Part shown: positions 49,001 to 61,566 of the stretch, piece by piece
How positions within the stretch are numbered: position 1 is the stretch's first letter
Layout of the letters: each line of letters starts with the position of its first letter
DNA from: Cardinalis cardinalis
Lineage: Eukaryota; Chordata; Aves; Passeriformes; Cardinalidae
Assembly: GCA_014549065.1 (NCBI GenBank)
Contig: JACDOX010000007.1
Location: 10,027,648-10,091,647, forward strand
Length of the DNA: 64,000 bases
Direction: 5' to 3'
Program-made: the position numbers and the translations under genes
Notes under the pieces: model-generated
Databases searched by the model: none
What the model saw: only the letters and a program-made list of their open reading frames with translations
Told to the model about the DNA's origin: nothing

Positions 49001-52000
49001 CTGGACAAGATGAGCTGTTAGATAAGAGACATTCCATGCTGAGGCTTTGCACTGTGCTGGGTGTGAGGAGCAGCTCTGAGCTCCACGTTGCAATGCAATA
49101 TGAACAGCAACAGTAATACACTTCCTTTTGGCATTGTAATTTCAGGTCTAGAATGTGAAAAAGTCCAGTTGTTTTCCAAGTCTAATCCTAAAGCAGTGCA
49201 TCAAGTAAGGCTTTCAAAAGTCCCAGTAAACTTAAGCCCATAGGGAGCATAGCTAAAAAAAAAAAATCTCATTCCTTATTTATATATTTATGGCTTCTTA
49301 TGCCTTATGTAAAAAGTAAAAGTCACTTTAAGTATAAGCAATCACATTCAGTATTAGTGAAATACAGAACCAACACACTGGTAACATACCTTCAAAGTAA
49401 ACTCTAATATGTATAGAAGTTTCAGGATAAACATCAGAGCAAGGATGAGCTTTGCTTCACTCTGAAAAGTCATCCCTGTAATGGCTGTGTCTCTGAATCA
49501 GATATTTTAATCCTCTTAGAAGACTTAAAATGATCCACTCAGAGAGTTACTTTGCCATTTCTATATTTAAATAACAGCAAAACTTTGACAGGAAATTAAT
49601 TTTGTTCACAAAATTCTGATCATGAAATCTCTTGACGAGAGAAATTTGCCCATACTGGCAACCAAGGAAAGAAGACTTCTAAAGTTTAGCTTAAGATCTT
49701 TGAAGATGGGTGATGCATTTCCCTATGTTTGAAAATTCCAAGGGATTTGATATGTATATAGGACAACAAAACATAAACCTGCATGGACTGCTCATTCAGA
49801 TATGCTTGACAGAGCAGGCTCCTACTTTTATAAGCTTTTTAATTTCACTGGTATTAAAATTCAGTAATAAATATTGAATAATTACTCTGGCAGCCAATTC
49901 CGTGATCATCTCACTTTGGCCCCACAGTTAGGTGATAATTACTGGACAGAAGTAGTGCTATCTTGCTTCAACTCATCTGGATTTTCCTCAGGTATCTGCC
50001 TGTGCACCTCTTGCCATGTCCACCTTGCTTGTGAACATTTACATGGGCGTTTTTTTCTTTTGCCAGAATAAATACATGGCAAGTAAGACAGATTCAACCT
50101 GCTATGCACAGGCAGCCTTGCAACTGAAAGTCTTCCGTCACTGGTGTAATAGACCAACATTCTTCAGAAACTTTTTCCTGATTATACTGTCACCATGCAG
50201 AATTTACTACCACTTAAAATAGCAATGAATGCCAGACTTCTGACCTACAAACCAGGACAGAGGTCCTTTGATTTTCCACCATTGATACAGTAATGTCATA
50301 CTGTTATTTTTAAACACTTGGAATGTACCATGCCACCCAATCTGGTATTAGCAAATCTTGCCCAGAAGATTTCTTCTGCTGCTCCAGTGGAGCGGTTCAT
50401 GCTGCTTTTTCCTGTCTGTAGGTCAGCACTAGCATTTGAGATACCATCAGGAAAAATGGGATTTTATTTAAAAATATGCTTGTTTCTAAATATTTTTTAA
50501 AATGATCAGGAATCATTGTTTTAAATAGCAGGTATCTTTACATATATGAAAGAAATAAGGTCAATTAAGCTGAAATTAAACCAAACAATTTAAGATAGTA
50601 CCATGTTATCAATGGAAACAATATTGCATTCAAAGAAAAACCTGTAGCTTTTTTATGTCCCTCACTGAAGCCTGAAGATACTGCAGAGAGTTTACATATT
50701 AGTCTTTGAAAATAAAGTGTATGATCATTCAAATACAGTCCCATGATGCATTCACATAATTTGACTTAAATACTTACACAATTTCTGACTACTGATTCAC
50801 AACCAGATCTGGTTAAGTTAATTTTTAGTGACTTTACAGAACTATAATTGACAGCCCCACTTACCCTTCAATTAAAGAAGTCAAATAACCCCAACACCTA
50901 AAACTAATGTATGACTGCTAGGGCTAATGCTACGCCCATTTAGTAAGCCTGACATCAGCCTTGTCTCTGGCACGAGCAGCACACTCAGCTTGGTTTCCTA
51001 AAGTGGCATCCTCAGACGCACTGAGTCATCTCTGAACCTGTGGGTGAAGATGATAGTGATGACAGTGCTCCTGGAAACATTTCTAATTTCCCACTCAGTG
51101 AACAAAGCTCCCTGTTTTGTTTGGCATGCACTGAGTGAGGTTACACTCAACCTCAGGGGAAGAAGGCTCGGAAAGGCTGACATCTTCAGCAAAACTGTGA
51201 GCTTTTCTTGCCATCTCAGAGGGTTTCAAAGCAACTCTGCTTTCTGGCCTTAAGTGACAGAATGACTCTCTTACTTGTTCAATGAGAAGTTAGTGCTACT
51301 GCTGAAAGAACTGCTGCTGTTTGCACTAATTCATGCTCCTGTTGGTGAGCATAGCAAGTCCTGTGCAGTGGCTTTTTCTACAGCAGCAGGAGTAGTTCCT
51401 GTCCTCCTGTCTTGGATTTCTGGTGATGCTTCTGCCTGCTGGGCTCTCTGGAGGATGGCTCTCTAATGCAGCAGTCCCAGCAGCAGCAGTTCCAGTTCTA
51501 TGCTTCAAGGCATTCTTGCCAGGAATATCATGGATCTACTTGTCTCCCTACGGACAAAAAATACTACAGTTTGAAAATCACCATTGTAGGTTTTAATACT
51601 GAACTCATGCCACTTACAAACATGGGATTTCTAAGTGAATCACTGGAACATGGTAAAACCTCCAGGGACTGGAGAAATCTAGGCAGGAACTGCAGGAATA
51701 AAAAAAAATCCCATGCTCTGTCATTTTACAGTGTGTACAGTTTTTGTGACATGGCATAATTCTTTAAAAATGTTTCCCTATTTTTGTAAAGACAGACCAG
51801 CCACAGCTCTCACAGGTTTTTCTTGTAACAGAGCTCCCCAATGAGAATTTTGGAATATGAATTTCTCACATCAGCTTCACCTCAGCTATGTGTGACTCAG
51901 TTGTGAATCTTAAAGGATCGAGTGTCTTCTTAAACATCTTTCCAATCAAACAATTGAAGTGTGTGAAAAATACTGCAGAATTGAGGTTTAGGTCATGCAT

Positions 52001-52277
52001 GGCTCTACTGTGTCAATAGTTTCAGTACCTATCAGTGCATTGACAATGGTTATCCAAGTAAATTGATGCAGAGATGTGCTCTGCTTGCTGAGACACTAAA
52101 CAAAGTATTTGAGCCTGTGCCTCCTCTCTCTAAAGCAGGGAGCTTCTCACACATGGTCCTATATTTAGTGCAGATGGAAGATTTACATGGAACATTCAGA
52201 ATAAACAGACTTANATGACAGCAATAATCAGGGTTCCCAAAGTAAGTGCTGGTGCTTAATCTTCCATGTGAACTGCA
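43031..52277. other. Unique DNA, no gene seen
   Basis: No exon or recognisable repeat family over about 9 kb. Minor items: a 25-bp-period duplication at 43646-43689 (TAACTCTCAGTTAA repeated), and a CAG-rich patch at about 51466-51495 that gives a glutamine-rich start to an otherwise featureless open frame. An ambiguous base lies at 52214. Confidence 0.45.
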
Positions 52278-52288
52278 GAAATGTAGGT

Positions 52289-52686
52289 TGTGACAGTGTC
52301 CACAGGGGTTTTCAGGATGAGGGAGAGATGAGAATGTTGACTCCATGATCAGAAGGCTTGATTTATTATTTTATGATATATATATATATTACATTATAAC
52401 TATACTAAAAAGAAATAGAAAGAAAAGGTTTCCTCAGAAGCTAGCTAAGCTAAGAACTGAAAAGAAAAAAATGAAAACAAAAGGCAGGTCTCTCAGACTC
52501 TGTCCGAGATAGCTCCATCTTGATTGGCCATTAATTATAAACATTCAAGATGGGCCAATCAAAAATCCACCTGTTGTGCTCCACAGCAGCAGACAACCAT
52601 TGTTTACATTCTTTTTCCAGGGCCTCAGCTTCCCAGAAGGGAAAATCCTTAAGAAAGGATTTTTAGTGAAAAAGATGTCTGCGACA
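52289..52686 (-). mobile_element. Solo LTR, songbird-type ERV family, flanked by an 11-bp duplication
   Basis: In its own (minus) direction it begins TGTCGCAGACATC and ends GACACTGTCACA. It is a closer relative of the LTR at 63566 than of that at 35943. The flanks carry an identical 11-mer, GAAATGTAGGT, at 52278-52288 and 52687-52697. The identity extends to 14 bp if the terminal CA and T are counted. An inverted pair of CCAAT boxes lies at 52520-52529 and 52553-52562, with a TA-dinucleotide run at about 52376-52390 and a minus-strand AATAAA just beside it. No viral genes adjoin. Confidence 0.9.
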
Positions 52687-52697
52687 GAAATGTAGGT

Positions 52698-55600
52698 TAC
52701 TCCAGATAGAGTACTCTCTGATGTCATCCACTATTTGCAGAAAACCAATGGATGACAGAATTACCACTTCACAAAGAAAAAGGGGTGGAGGACATTGTAC
52801 TTAGACTCCCCTGAGAAAATATGACATGGGTATAAAATCTCTCACTGCTTTACCCACAGGGCTTAATTAGGTCTGATGAAGGTTAATAACTATGAATAGG
52901 TAAATCTCAAAGTTTTCAACATCTAGATTTTATCTGAACAAGCACCTTTTACTTCAGAGGCCAATTACTCTGTTCTCCTCAATAGAGATCAATTAGGTGA
53001 CCTGCTCCCAGGGCAAGCAGCCTAGTGACCCCTCTGCTCAGCTTTGAAAGGGCTGTCTTCCAGGAGGCATCAGGAAATCCCTAACTCATATCTGCTGCTT
53101 TTTAGTTCTCAGAAGAAGGATTTCACTGCATTGCTGTGTCTGGTGAGTGAGTTCTCTCACACCCAAAGAAGATTTTAAGCATGTTATTTAGATGGCAAGG
53201 GCTGCTGTGTCCCTCTGCACCAGAAAGATGAAATGAACTGTCTTTCTTTTTTTTTTCCTATGTGCAAGAAGCTTTGCCTTTGAGCCTTTTCAGGAGTGTT
53301 TTCTTTTTCCAACAAATTACTTCTATAAAACCTTTTTAAAGTAATTGCTTTCCCTTGCATATATACTGCAGAATGCCAGAAAGCAACTGGTGAGAGTAGC
53401 CTCCATTCTGGACATTTAGCATTTTCATCCATAAAACACCTCACACATGAAAGCTATTCCTCAAAATGTTCCTGGAGGTAAAGCATTAGAGCTAGGTAAA
53501 AAACTCACTACCAACAGTTAGAAAATTAGACCCCATTTTGCCTGTAAACTATTGCCAAGTTGCTTCGATGTTTGGTTTTTCCTCCCAGTCCCCATCACTC
53601 CACTGCGCTGTTTCCATGACATGTGGAAGTGGGATTTCTGGTGCTTTTCCTTAGGACATGTGGCACTATATGATCCTTTGACCACATACAGAAATTTCAT
53701 ACATCAAAAATGCATACTGCCAGTGGTTCTTGCTCAAGTTCTTTGGGAAAACTGCATCATCTTAAGCGTACAGCTTGGTGGATAACTTAATGAATTGCAC
53801 GATGTTCAGTGAGGGACTTCCCACTTCCCCCTCCCAGAAACCACCCTGGTCATGGCCACACATTCCCACCTCTCCTTTTGGGCTGGCTCTGGTGATTGCC
53901 AGGCCTGTCTGTGAGCTGCCATGGACCTGCCTGAGAAAGCAAAAGCAGAGAACAACTCTGGCTGGCTAACTGCTGCGAGATCAGGTTAAAGCGACTCCTG
54001 GAAAAGTGAGAAGAGTGCCAGAGCTGGCAAAGGGGGAATGGTTGATCTGGGCAGTCAGGAGAGAGGCCAGGAAGTAGGGAAAGCAGGGCCAGTAGTGGAC
54101 AAGAAGACAATGCCCCTTCTGAATGTGTCTCCCAGTCAGTTCTTTGTGGTGATGGGAAAAAAATAACACTTTTCAGTTGATTCCTTTTCACTGATGGAGG
54201 TGAGCAGTCTAAGTGTTGAAAAGAATCATGGATAAATAGGGAAATATAGTAGGAATATATGAAAGAAAAAGTATTTTTATAATATTTGACCAACAGATCT
54301 CTTACCTCCTTTGTTAGAAGCAGGAAATTGTGTATTGTACTTTTTCATTTATTTGAGGAATCTTTGTCATCTGCTCTTTTACATGACCAGTCAATGCCCT
54401 CAAGGCTTTGCATTGCACCAACTCTGGTAGTCCTCAGATGGAAAATTCATGAATGCAAGACAGATGGGACAATCCAGACCTGAAAAAAAAAGATGAAGAA
54501 GGAAAGTAGTGAATTAGATAATTTCCCAATAACTCCTCATCATATTGTGGATATAATTGAAAATCCAAAATGTGGTTATGCATAATGTGAGGCCACATAG
54601 CTATCATCTATTGCTCTCTTTAGGCTTTTGCATGAAATTTTATTTACTTTTCTAGCTTATCAGCATAAATGCATGCAGAAAATAATTTTGTAAATCCTAG
54701 AGCAATTGCATGACAGCAAAAGTACTCAGTTAATTATATATTACTGGAAATATGTTGCTCTGGATTGATTGCCTTGTTTTGGAAAGCACTTGTACATGAA
54801 ATATTTGATGAAGAATAACAATAGGAAGCAGGAAATCCAAAACCCAAGAGAAGAAATAAATCTGAGGGAAATAGTGTGAGGCAAATAAAGCACAGAAAAA
54901 ATAAAAGAGCTTTTGTCTCCAGGAAAAAGTGGTGAATATTGTTAGTCAGTTGACTCAGATAAGGTTATTGAGGATTTTGATTCAGAAGGTTGCTTAAACA
55001 TGTCCCTGTGCATCTGAATAATTCCACTGGGACTACTTACATACTTAATTTAAACATGTATTTAAAATGCTTGCCTTCTGAAAGATATAGTACATGAAGA
55101 CTGAGTAACACTTCTTGGCGTGATGCTAAAACAGCCACATGTTCTGTGCCAGATGCAATTCTTAGAATTGCAGCATCTGGTCACATGTATATGTTCTGGT
55201 TTTTGTCTGCATTAGCAACATCTGCAAGTTTTGCTCCTTTTAGCTGGGAGTGAATCCAGTGCTCTATTTTGGGAATTACTCTGCTGCCAGAACACCCCTA
55301 GCAAACTACCTCCATTCATAACAGGAGAGTTCATAATCTGTTCTCCTAAACTTTTTCTTAATTATAAAGAGCTTAAAACTGTGAATGGTACTATTAAGTC
55401 ATTGAATCTCACTATTTTTTAGCTAATTACTAACATTATTTCTATTTTGGGGGGGTATATTTTCATCTTTGGAATTCAATCAGATTTTCTCCTATAAAGC
55501 CAAGTTTCATCATTATTCTGTGCTAAAGGCTGAATTTTAAAGTATGCCAATACAGCTGGCATGACATTGGCCTTCCTAATTCAAGGACACAAAGGATTAC

Positions 55601-57507
55601 CCTGAACGATAAGCAGAAAAAAAATCCCATTTGTTCTATTAATCAAGGTTTTGGTAGGTTTTTTTGTCAAATATGATTCATACGTGCCTCACAGCAAGGT
55701 CTCTGAGCAACTTGGTGTTTCCTGGAAGCCCTTTGGTTAGTAAGAGCTGAGCATTGAACCATGCAGTTTGTCACCTGCCACACTATTTACAGAGCCAATG
55801 GATGGGAACAACATAGTGTTGAGCAGAAACTGTCAATAATTCACACTCAGTGACTGCTGATATATAAGGTGTCGGCAGGAAAACTTCAGCAAGTCCCATC
55901 ATTTCAGTTCAGAAGCAGTAACAGATTCTCTTTCAGCACTTGATTCCTCCACAGATTTTTCTCCAGCTATACATTAAAAAAAATTAAAATAAATAAAAAT
56001 AAGTAAGAAGAAATTTTTGGAAACCAGGAAGTACTGTGTTCCCTATAAACCTTGAAATTGTAATAGTTGGTATGGCAAGAATGATGGAGCTCCTGCCTTC
56101 AGGAATAGAAGTTAACAAGCTGTTCCTTGGACAGAGGAAACAAAAAGCCTGGATTTCAACATATCTTTCTTCCACTCTTTCACTCTCATAACTCTTTGAG
56201 TCTCTGATTACCCAAGAAAAATAAGATTGTCATTTTATTTGTCTTCTTTCCCAGTGGGAACTAACAGCCCTTTATCTTCTCACTTTGTTTTCACCAAACT
56301 CAGAGAATCTTTGTCAAATCTGATTGAAATTCAGCAATGGATTAGAAATCAGTTTGTACCTACATGTGCAGAATGAGTGATGAAACAAGCTTCATTTCAG
56401 TGGGAGATCAAACTAAAATCATCCCACTCAGTGAGATATTTCTGAAATTTTACTCTAGAAACCAAGGCAGTTCTGTCTGCCACAGAGAAAATGTCCACAA
56501 TCAAAAGCAAACAGAAAACATCAACTAAGGTAACCCTATTTCATTAACTCAGTATGATGGGTATGAAAATTAGGGGTGAAAAGACACATTGCCACCTCAC
56601 AGCACACAGAGCTTGTGCCATAAGTGAGTAAGCACGACTGAGGGTAGCAGGCCATGTCCTCTAGGGTTGCCCAGAGGGGATGTCTCATATGGAGTATGGG
56701 ACCCAGGGTACAAGTGCTGGGATTGTTTGAGGCTCTGTGAAAGCCCACAGCCTCATATGTTCACACAAGTCTTGCCCAATGTCATCCTCATTTTCTGACA
56801 GTCTTAGTTTAATAATGAATTTTAGACAGGGCTTGAATGAAAGATGCTTTATAATATCCTGCCAAGTTCTGAGTGACTCCACTGAAGGTTTCCTCATGTC
56901 TTTGATGAAAGATCCCTGGCTATGTAAAAATCTTTCTTGATTAGTGAAGTCAGCTGCTGTTGGGATGATTTAGGTGGATTTATTTCCTCTTTTAAATTCA
57001 AATTACCTCCAAATAAGTTTTCAAGGCACTGCCTATAGATTAAAGGATAGGAGGAATGTGACACAGAATATTTCAGGAGAAGATTTTCCTCAGAAAACTA
57101 ATCACTTGGGATTCTAGTTCTGTTAAATGAGTTATCCAAACAGGCTCAGAAGTTTTAGCTACAGTATCTCTCTGACCCAAAAAGTTCCTGAACATAGTCA
57201 ACATTCCATAGAGGGCAGATCAAAAAGGGCATCCTGCACCTCATAAGGAGCATTTGGGATGTTGGAAATCACATCTTTTGTGCTCTCATGCCTTACCCAT
57301 GGTTCAGCTTTCCTTCTGCCCCATCCAGGAAGCCTTTTCTCATTAAGATTTAGGGAACAGGATAGGTTCAGCAGGATAGAGGGACTGACTGCCCATCAGC
57401 AGCCCTGAGTCCCTCACTCCCAGGCACCTGCTGGGTTAGACAACTAAGTAGGTGGGCTGAGGAGATGGCTGAAACCAAGAAAGATCCTTGGCAGATGTAA
57501 GGAAACT
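52698..57507. other. Unique DNA, no gene seen
   Basis: No exon or repeat family was recognised. An imperfect hairpin lies at 55137-55188 (arms CCAGATGC/GCATCTGG plus AATTCT/AGAATT, with an outer ACATG/CATGT pair). Confidence 0.45.
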
Positions 57508-57811
57508 GTGATGGCAGAAGAGCGGGGGAGATACGCTGTTGCCATCTTATTGCAAAAGTTCTGTACCTTCTTGGTGATTTCTCATGGGCATCTCCTCACA
57601 GCCCTGACTCCCACAGCACAGCCAACAAACTCCAACTCTCCCCTCACCCAGCTAACCCACTCTTTCGTAGCACTCATCCTCATTTGGCACAGCTGTGGCC
57701 TGTTAAGGGCAGGCCTGTTCCCAATCTTTGGTAACTAATACAGCTGCAACTCCTCAGGGGTGAGATTACCTTCTGCACTGCCTTTATTTTCTCACATTCT
57801 ATCCCCGCACA
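57508..57811 (-). mobile_element. LTR-like repeat, about 304 bp (copy 2, inverted)
   Basis: The reverse complement of this segment parallels 22420-22729: TGTGCGGGGATAG at its start, 'GAGGAGTTGCAGCTG', 'GGGAACAGGCCTG', 'GCCACAGCTGTG', 'GAGTGGGTTAGCTGGGTGAG', 'CATGAGAAATCACCAAGAAGG', and CATCACA at its end. No matching target duplication was found next to it. It is inverted relative to copy 1, about 35 kb away. Confidence 0.72.
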
Positions 57812-59597
57812 ATACACATGTGCCACAGTGGCAAAGAAATTATAGGAGAGAGGTTGGCAGCTGGAGACCTGAGAATGAGAAGATCAGGCAGAGGAACAGC
57901 AGAGGATCTCTGCAAGCACCTGAAAAGGAGAAAGCATGTTTAGAGATTCACTTTTTCAAGGACGTGTATATGCAAGTCACAGGCTCATTTTTATTTTACA
58001 TCTTTTGGAAATTCAAAGCTGTGAATGAATTGTTATATGACACTCTTCTAGCCTCTTGATTTATTTTGTTTAAAGAACAAGTTTAAAAAGAGGAATCTCT
58101 TTTGGTAGTTTGAGAATAAAGAAGAGCTGCATTTAAAATATATATTTTAACAGGAAGGAGGCAGTAAATAACAAACATATCCATAGGTTTGTGCTCCCTT
58201 ACATAATAGAAATATTGGGTACATTTTTGTATAGGTTAAGAAACAGCGAAATTTCTTCTATCATAAAATTCTCTCATGCCACTTTGAGCACGTTTTATGA
58301 ACTAACTTTAGGGCTCTATGTAAATCTGCTCAGTATTCTGAGAAAGGAGAGGTTTATTAATCTGGAAAAAGTGTCTTTGGTTAGAGCTAACTTTAGAATC
58401 TGTTTAAAATAGGAATTTTTAACAAGCGAATAGTATTGCCTCAGTTGCCCTTAGATTAGCTTTCTTTCATAGGTACTGGGCAGAGCCAGTACAATTTCAC
58501 TCCTGGAGAAAAGTTTTTATATCCCTGAACAGATATTAAACATGATCAGCATAACATCAGTGAATCTGACAAGATTCAGCCCACACAGTTTGTTCCTCCA
58601 GAGCTGACAGAGCTCTTGCTAGCCCTTATATCCCAAACTAATCAAAAAGAAAGACTGAATGAGCTCCCACGACTGAAGCAAATGAAGTCAAATACTAGAT
58701 AATTTTAACAAAAATAATAAGGTTTCAGTCATCAGTGAACATACCAATTCTGCTGAAATGGAATTTCTCAGTGAGCCAAGCGCTAGGCATGTTTAATTCA
58801 ATATTATTGCCAAATCTTGACTGGCTGTGGAGAGCCCTATATTTAGATCTTAAAACCAAGCCTACTCCAGCCTCGTGTAGGGGTTCTGTTACTTGCATAA
58901 TCTTGCAAATGTACCTACTTTTAAAGGGTGCTGACATTGTCAGGTTTCAATGAATGGTTTGTTATGAATCTGAATACATGTTATACTGATTTGGTGATTT
59001 AAAACTCGAGCTTATGTATATGCCTATTTCTTTTACACTGTGGCATGATTTTAAATGTTTGATTTTTTAACTTTCTTAGTGAAATTGAGTAAATTAGCTT
59101 GATACTATTTAGTAGGAACATAATGTTAATTGTGTAATTCATAGAAGACTGGCAAATTAATGGCCTTTAGCTGTTCCTTTGGATCTTTGCCATTTGAGCA
59201 CGCTGGTTTCCCAGTTTTGACAGTCATGCAGGTGGGTTATACAATATTGGCTGTTGTGTAATGCTGCATTTTCCTTTTAGTCTTCCTCAAGCTAAAGCTA
59301 AAGGATATTCAAGAGGCAGAACCTTACCAAGTCATAGCTCATCTCCCTGCTTTTGTCATGCCAGAGCCCCTCTGATCACAAAAGTCATCATGTAGTGGGA
59401 AAGCACACAGCTTTCCTATTAGCATCATATCTGCAAAATCCTGTGCAGAACCTGACAGACTGGTTTGTGCTATGGATTTCAGCACTGGCCTTAAACTTAA
59501 GCTTGATAACACCTTTGCATAAGGCATGTGTAAGGTGCTTGGGGCTGGTTCCATTTGAGACCTGGGTCCTTTTGTCCTTCTTCTTTATCTCTCATGG
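57812..59597. other. Unique DNA, no gene seen
   Basis: No exon or repeat family was recognised. Confidence 0.5.
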
Positions 59598-59602
59598 CCG
59601 TG

Positions 59603-60191
59603 TGTGCTGGTTTTGGCTGGGTTTTTGGTTCATTTGCTTCACAGTGGATGGTGTGGGGCTATGCTTTGGATTCATGCTGGACATAGGATTGATAAAATAG
59701 AGACGTTTTTGTTATTGATAAGCAGGACTTATGCAGAGCCAAGGCCCTTCTGGTTTTCCCACTGCTGATGGGGAAGTTGTGGCTGTATGGGGGGGTTGAG
59801 AGGAGACACATCCAAGACAGGTGACTCAAACTGACCAAAGGATTATTCCAGACCATATGACGTGACATCTAGCATATAAACAGGGAGGGGAAGAAATAGG
59901 AAACACAGGGATATGTTTGGGGCGATGATGTTTGTCTTCCCAAGTAACTGTACCATGTAATGGAACCCTGCTTTCCTGAGGATGGCTGTTTATATGCCTG
60001 CCCATGGAAAGCAGTGAATTCCTTGTTTTGCTTTATTTGTGTGCATGGCTTTTGCTTTCTGTATTAAACTTTATCTTAAGCCACAAGTTCTTCAGCTTTT
60101 CCCCTTCCTATTGTCGCCCCGGTCCTGCTGGTGGGGGAGTGAGTGAGCAGCTGCTCAGTGCTTGGTGGCAGGTTGGGGTTAAATTATGGCA
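59603..60191 (+). mobile_element. Solo LTR, same family as 7010-7565, promoter motifs preserved
   Basis: Starts TGTGCTGGTTTTGGCTGGG and ends near GGGGTTAAATTATGGCA. The flanking 5-mers CCGTG (59598-59602) and CCATG (60192-60196) differ only by G to A at a CpG, the commonest aging mutation, so they are a good target duplication. Preserved elements are a CRE-like TGACGTGA (59858-59865), TATA box CATATAAA (59873-59880), GTCTTCCCAAGTAACTG, and polyadenylation signal ATTAAA (60063-60068). It is better preserved than the 7010 copy. No viral genes adjoin. Confidence 0.9.
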
Positions 60192-60196
60192 CCATG

Positions 60197-61480
60197 ATTT
60201 TCTACGTTTTTGTAGAGCTCTCATTCTTCATACTTCATGCTGAACCAGAGGAACCACCATGGTTACCCTGTGTACAGCCATCAACCTCAATTTCACGTAA
60301 CCATCCTGTACCCATATTCAAAACTTTGCAATGCTGTCTTCTCCCAATGTTTTGGTGTCTTCTGCTATTCTAAGACATTTCATTCAGGTATCCCTTTCTG
60401 TTCCAGTACCACAGTGGTGATATCTGAGACATTTATATATTTACTGTTTTAGCATTTAAAGAAAAGATCTTACTTTGTGTTGTGTCAACTTCAGAAAATG
60501 TAAAATGTAATTGCTTCTGCTCTATGACCCCTCTTCCTTTATCAGATCTTTAAAAAGGCTATGACTAACATATTCCTCCTTGCTGTCAAATATATCTGGA
60601 TATGGTTAGTAACAGTGTTGTTTTTGTCTGTGTTATACTTCAGAAAAACTAATTTTAGACTGGTGCTGCATCTATTAGTCTTAGCATTTCCCTTTCTACT
60701 AAAAGCCATGAGCAGGTTATCATCAAATCATTGAAGATTTGCATACTGGACATTAATTTCTTTTTTTTCTCCTTAGTTCACAGTTATAGTATGTCCCTTT
60801 ATGAAGGCTAGGTCAGGTGCAGCCCCTTGGAGGGTAAAGCAGATGGTTCCTGTCTATCCAGCAGCTGGGCATACGTGGGTGGAAAAACTTTGCAAGACAG
60901 CTGAGTGTAGAAGAGTTACAGCAGAGAGCTGGGATCCTGCAGCTCAGGAGGAGCAGACAGACAGACTTCAGATGGTGGTGGAAAAGACTGCCTAGGATTA
61001 GAGGGGATTAGTAAAGTTTGTGACAAACTACAAAAGTCACTGAGTTGACCAAAAGCAAACCTGTAACCAAGGTAGACATGTTTAGGAAACCTTCTTTATT
61101 TTTAATCTGCTTGAATTGGTAATTTTGTGCTTTTTCTTTTCAATCTTTAGGTTTTGATTCAAGGTTTAATAAAAAAAGTTGCTTTCTGAGTTTCAAAGTT
61201 TTTCAATCTTCTTTGGGGATCTCATTATAAAGCAAATGTCTAGGCAGTTTCCTTGCAAAACCTTGGCTGACTCTGGTTTCTGTCACAGTTAGGTAGTTGA
61301 GACACTAAATATCTCCCTTGCTCGTAAGCTTCAAACTGCTGATCATAATCAATACATTCAGTGCAACAAAAGACAGATTTCTATGAAATTCAGCATTTGT
61401 ACCATTTTCACAGCTTCATGACACCATCTTACAAGGCCCATGTGAACTGAGCTGTGTTCAAAAACCTGTGAGTACCATGC
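60197..61480. other. Unique DNA, no gene seen
   Basis: No exon or repeat family was recognised. Confidence 0.45.
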
Positions 61481-61566
61481 TCTAGGGGAGCCTGCTTGAG
61501 CAGGCAGGTTGGACTAGATGACCTCCAGTCATCCTTTCCAGTCCTCCTCGTTCTGTGATTCTGTGA
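61481..61566 (+). mobile_element. CR1 LINE terminal 3' fragment
   Basis: Plus-strand CR1 end: 'GCCTGCTTGAGCAGGCAGG', 'TTGGACTAGATGACCTCCAG', then a decayed 'CCTTTCCAGTCC' and the tail TTCTGTGATTCTGTGA ending at 61566. Confidence 0.88.

Noticed and set aside
51466..51759. 97-residue open frame beginning with a glutamine-rich stretch
   Set aside because: The glutamines come from a short CAG-rich patch. The rest has no family features and no flanking splice pattern that I can defend.
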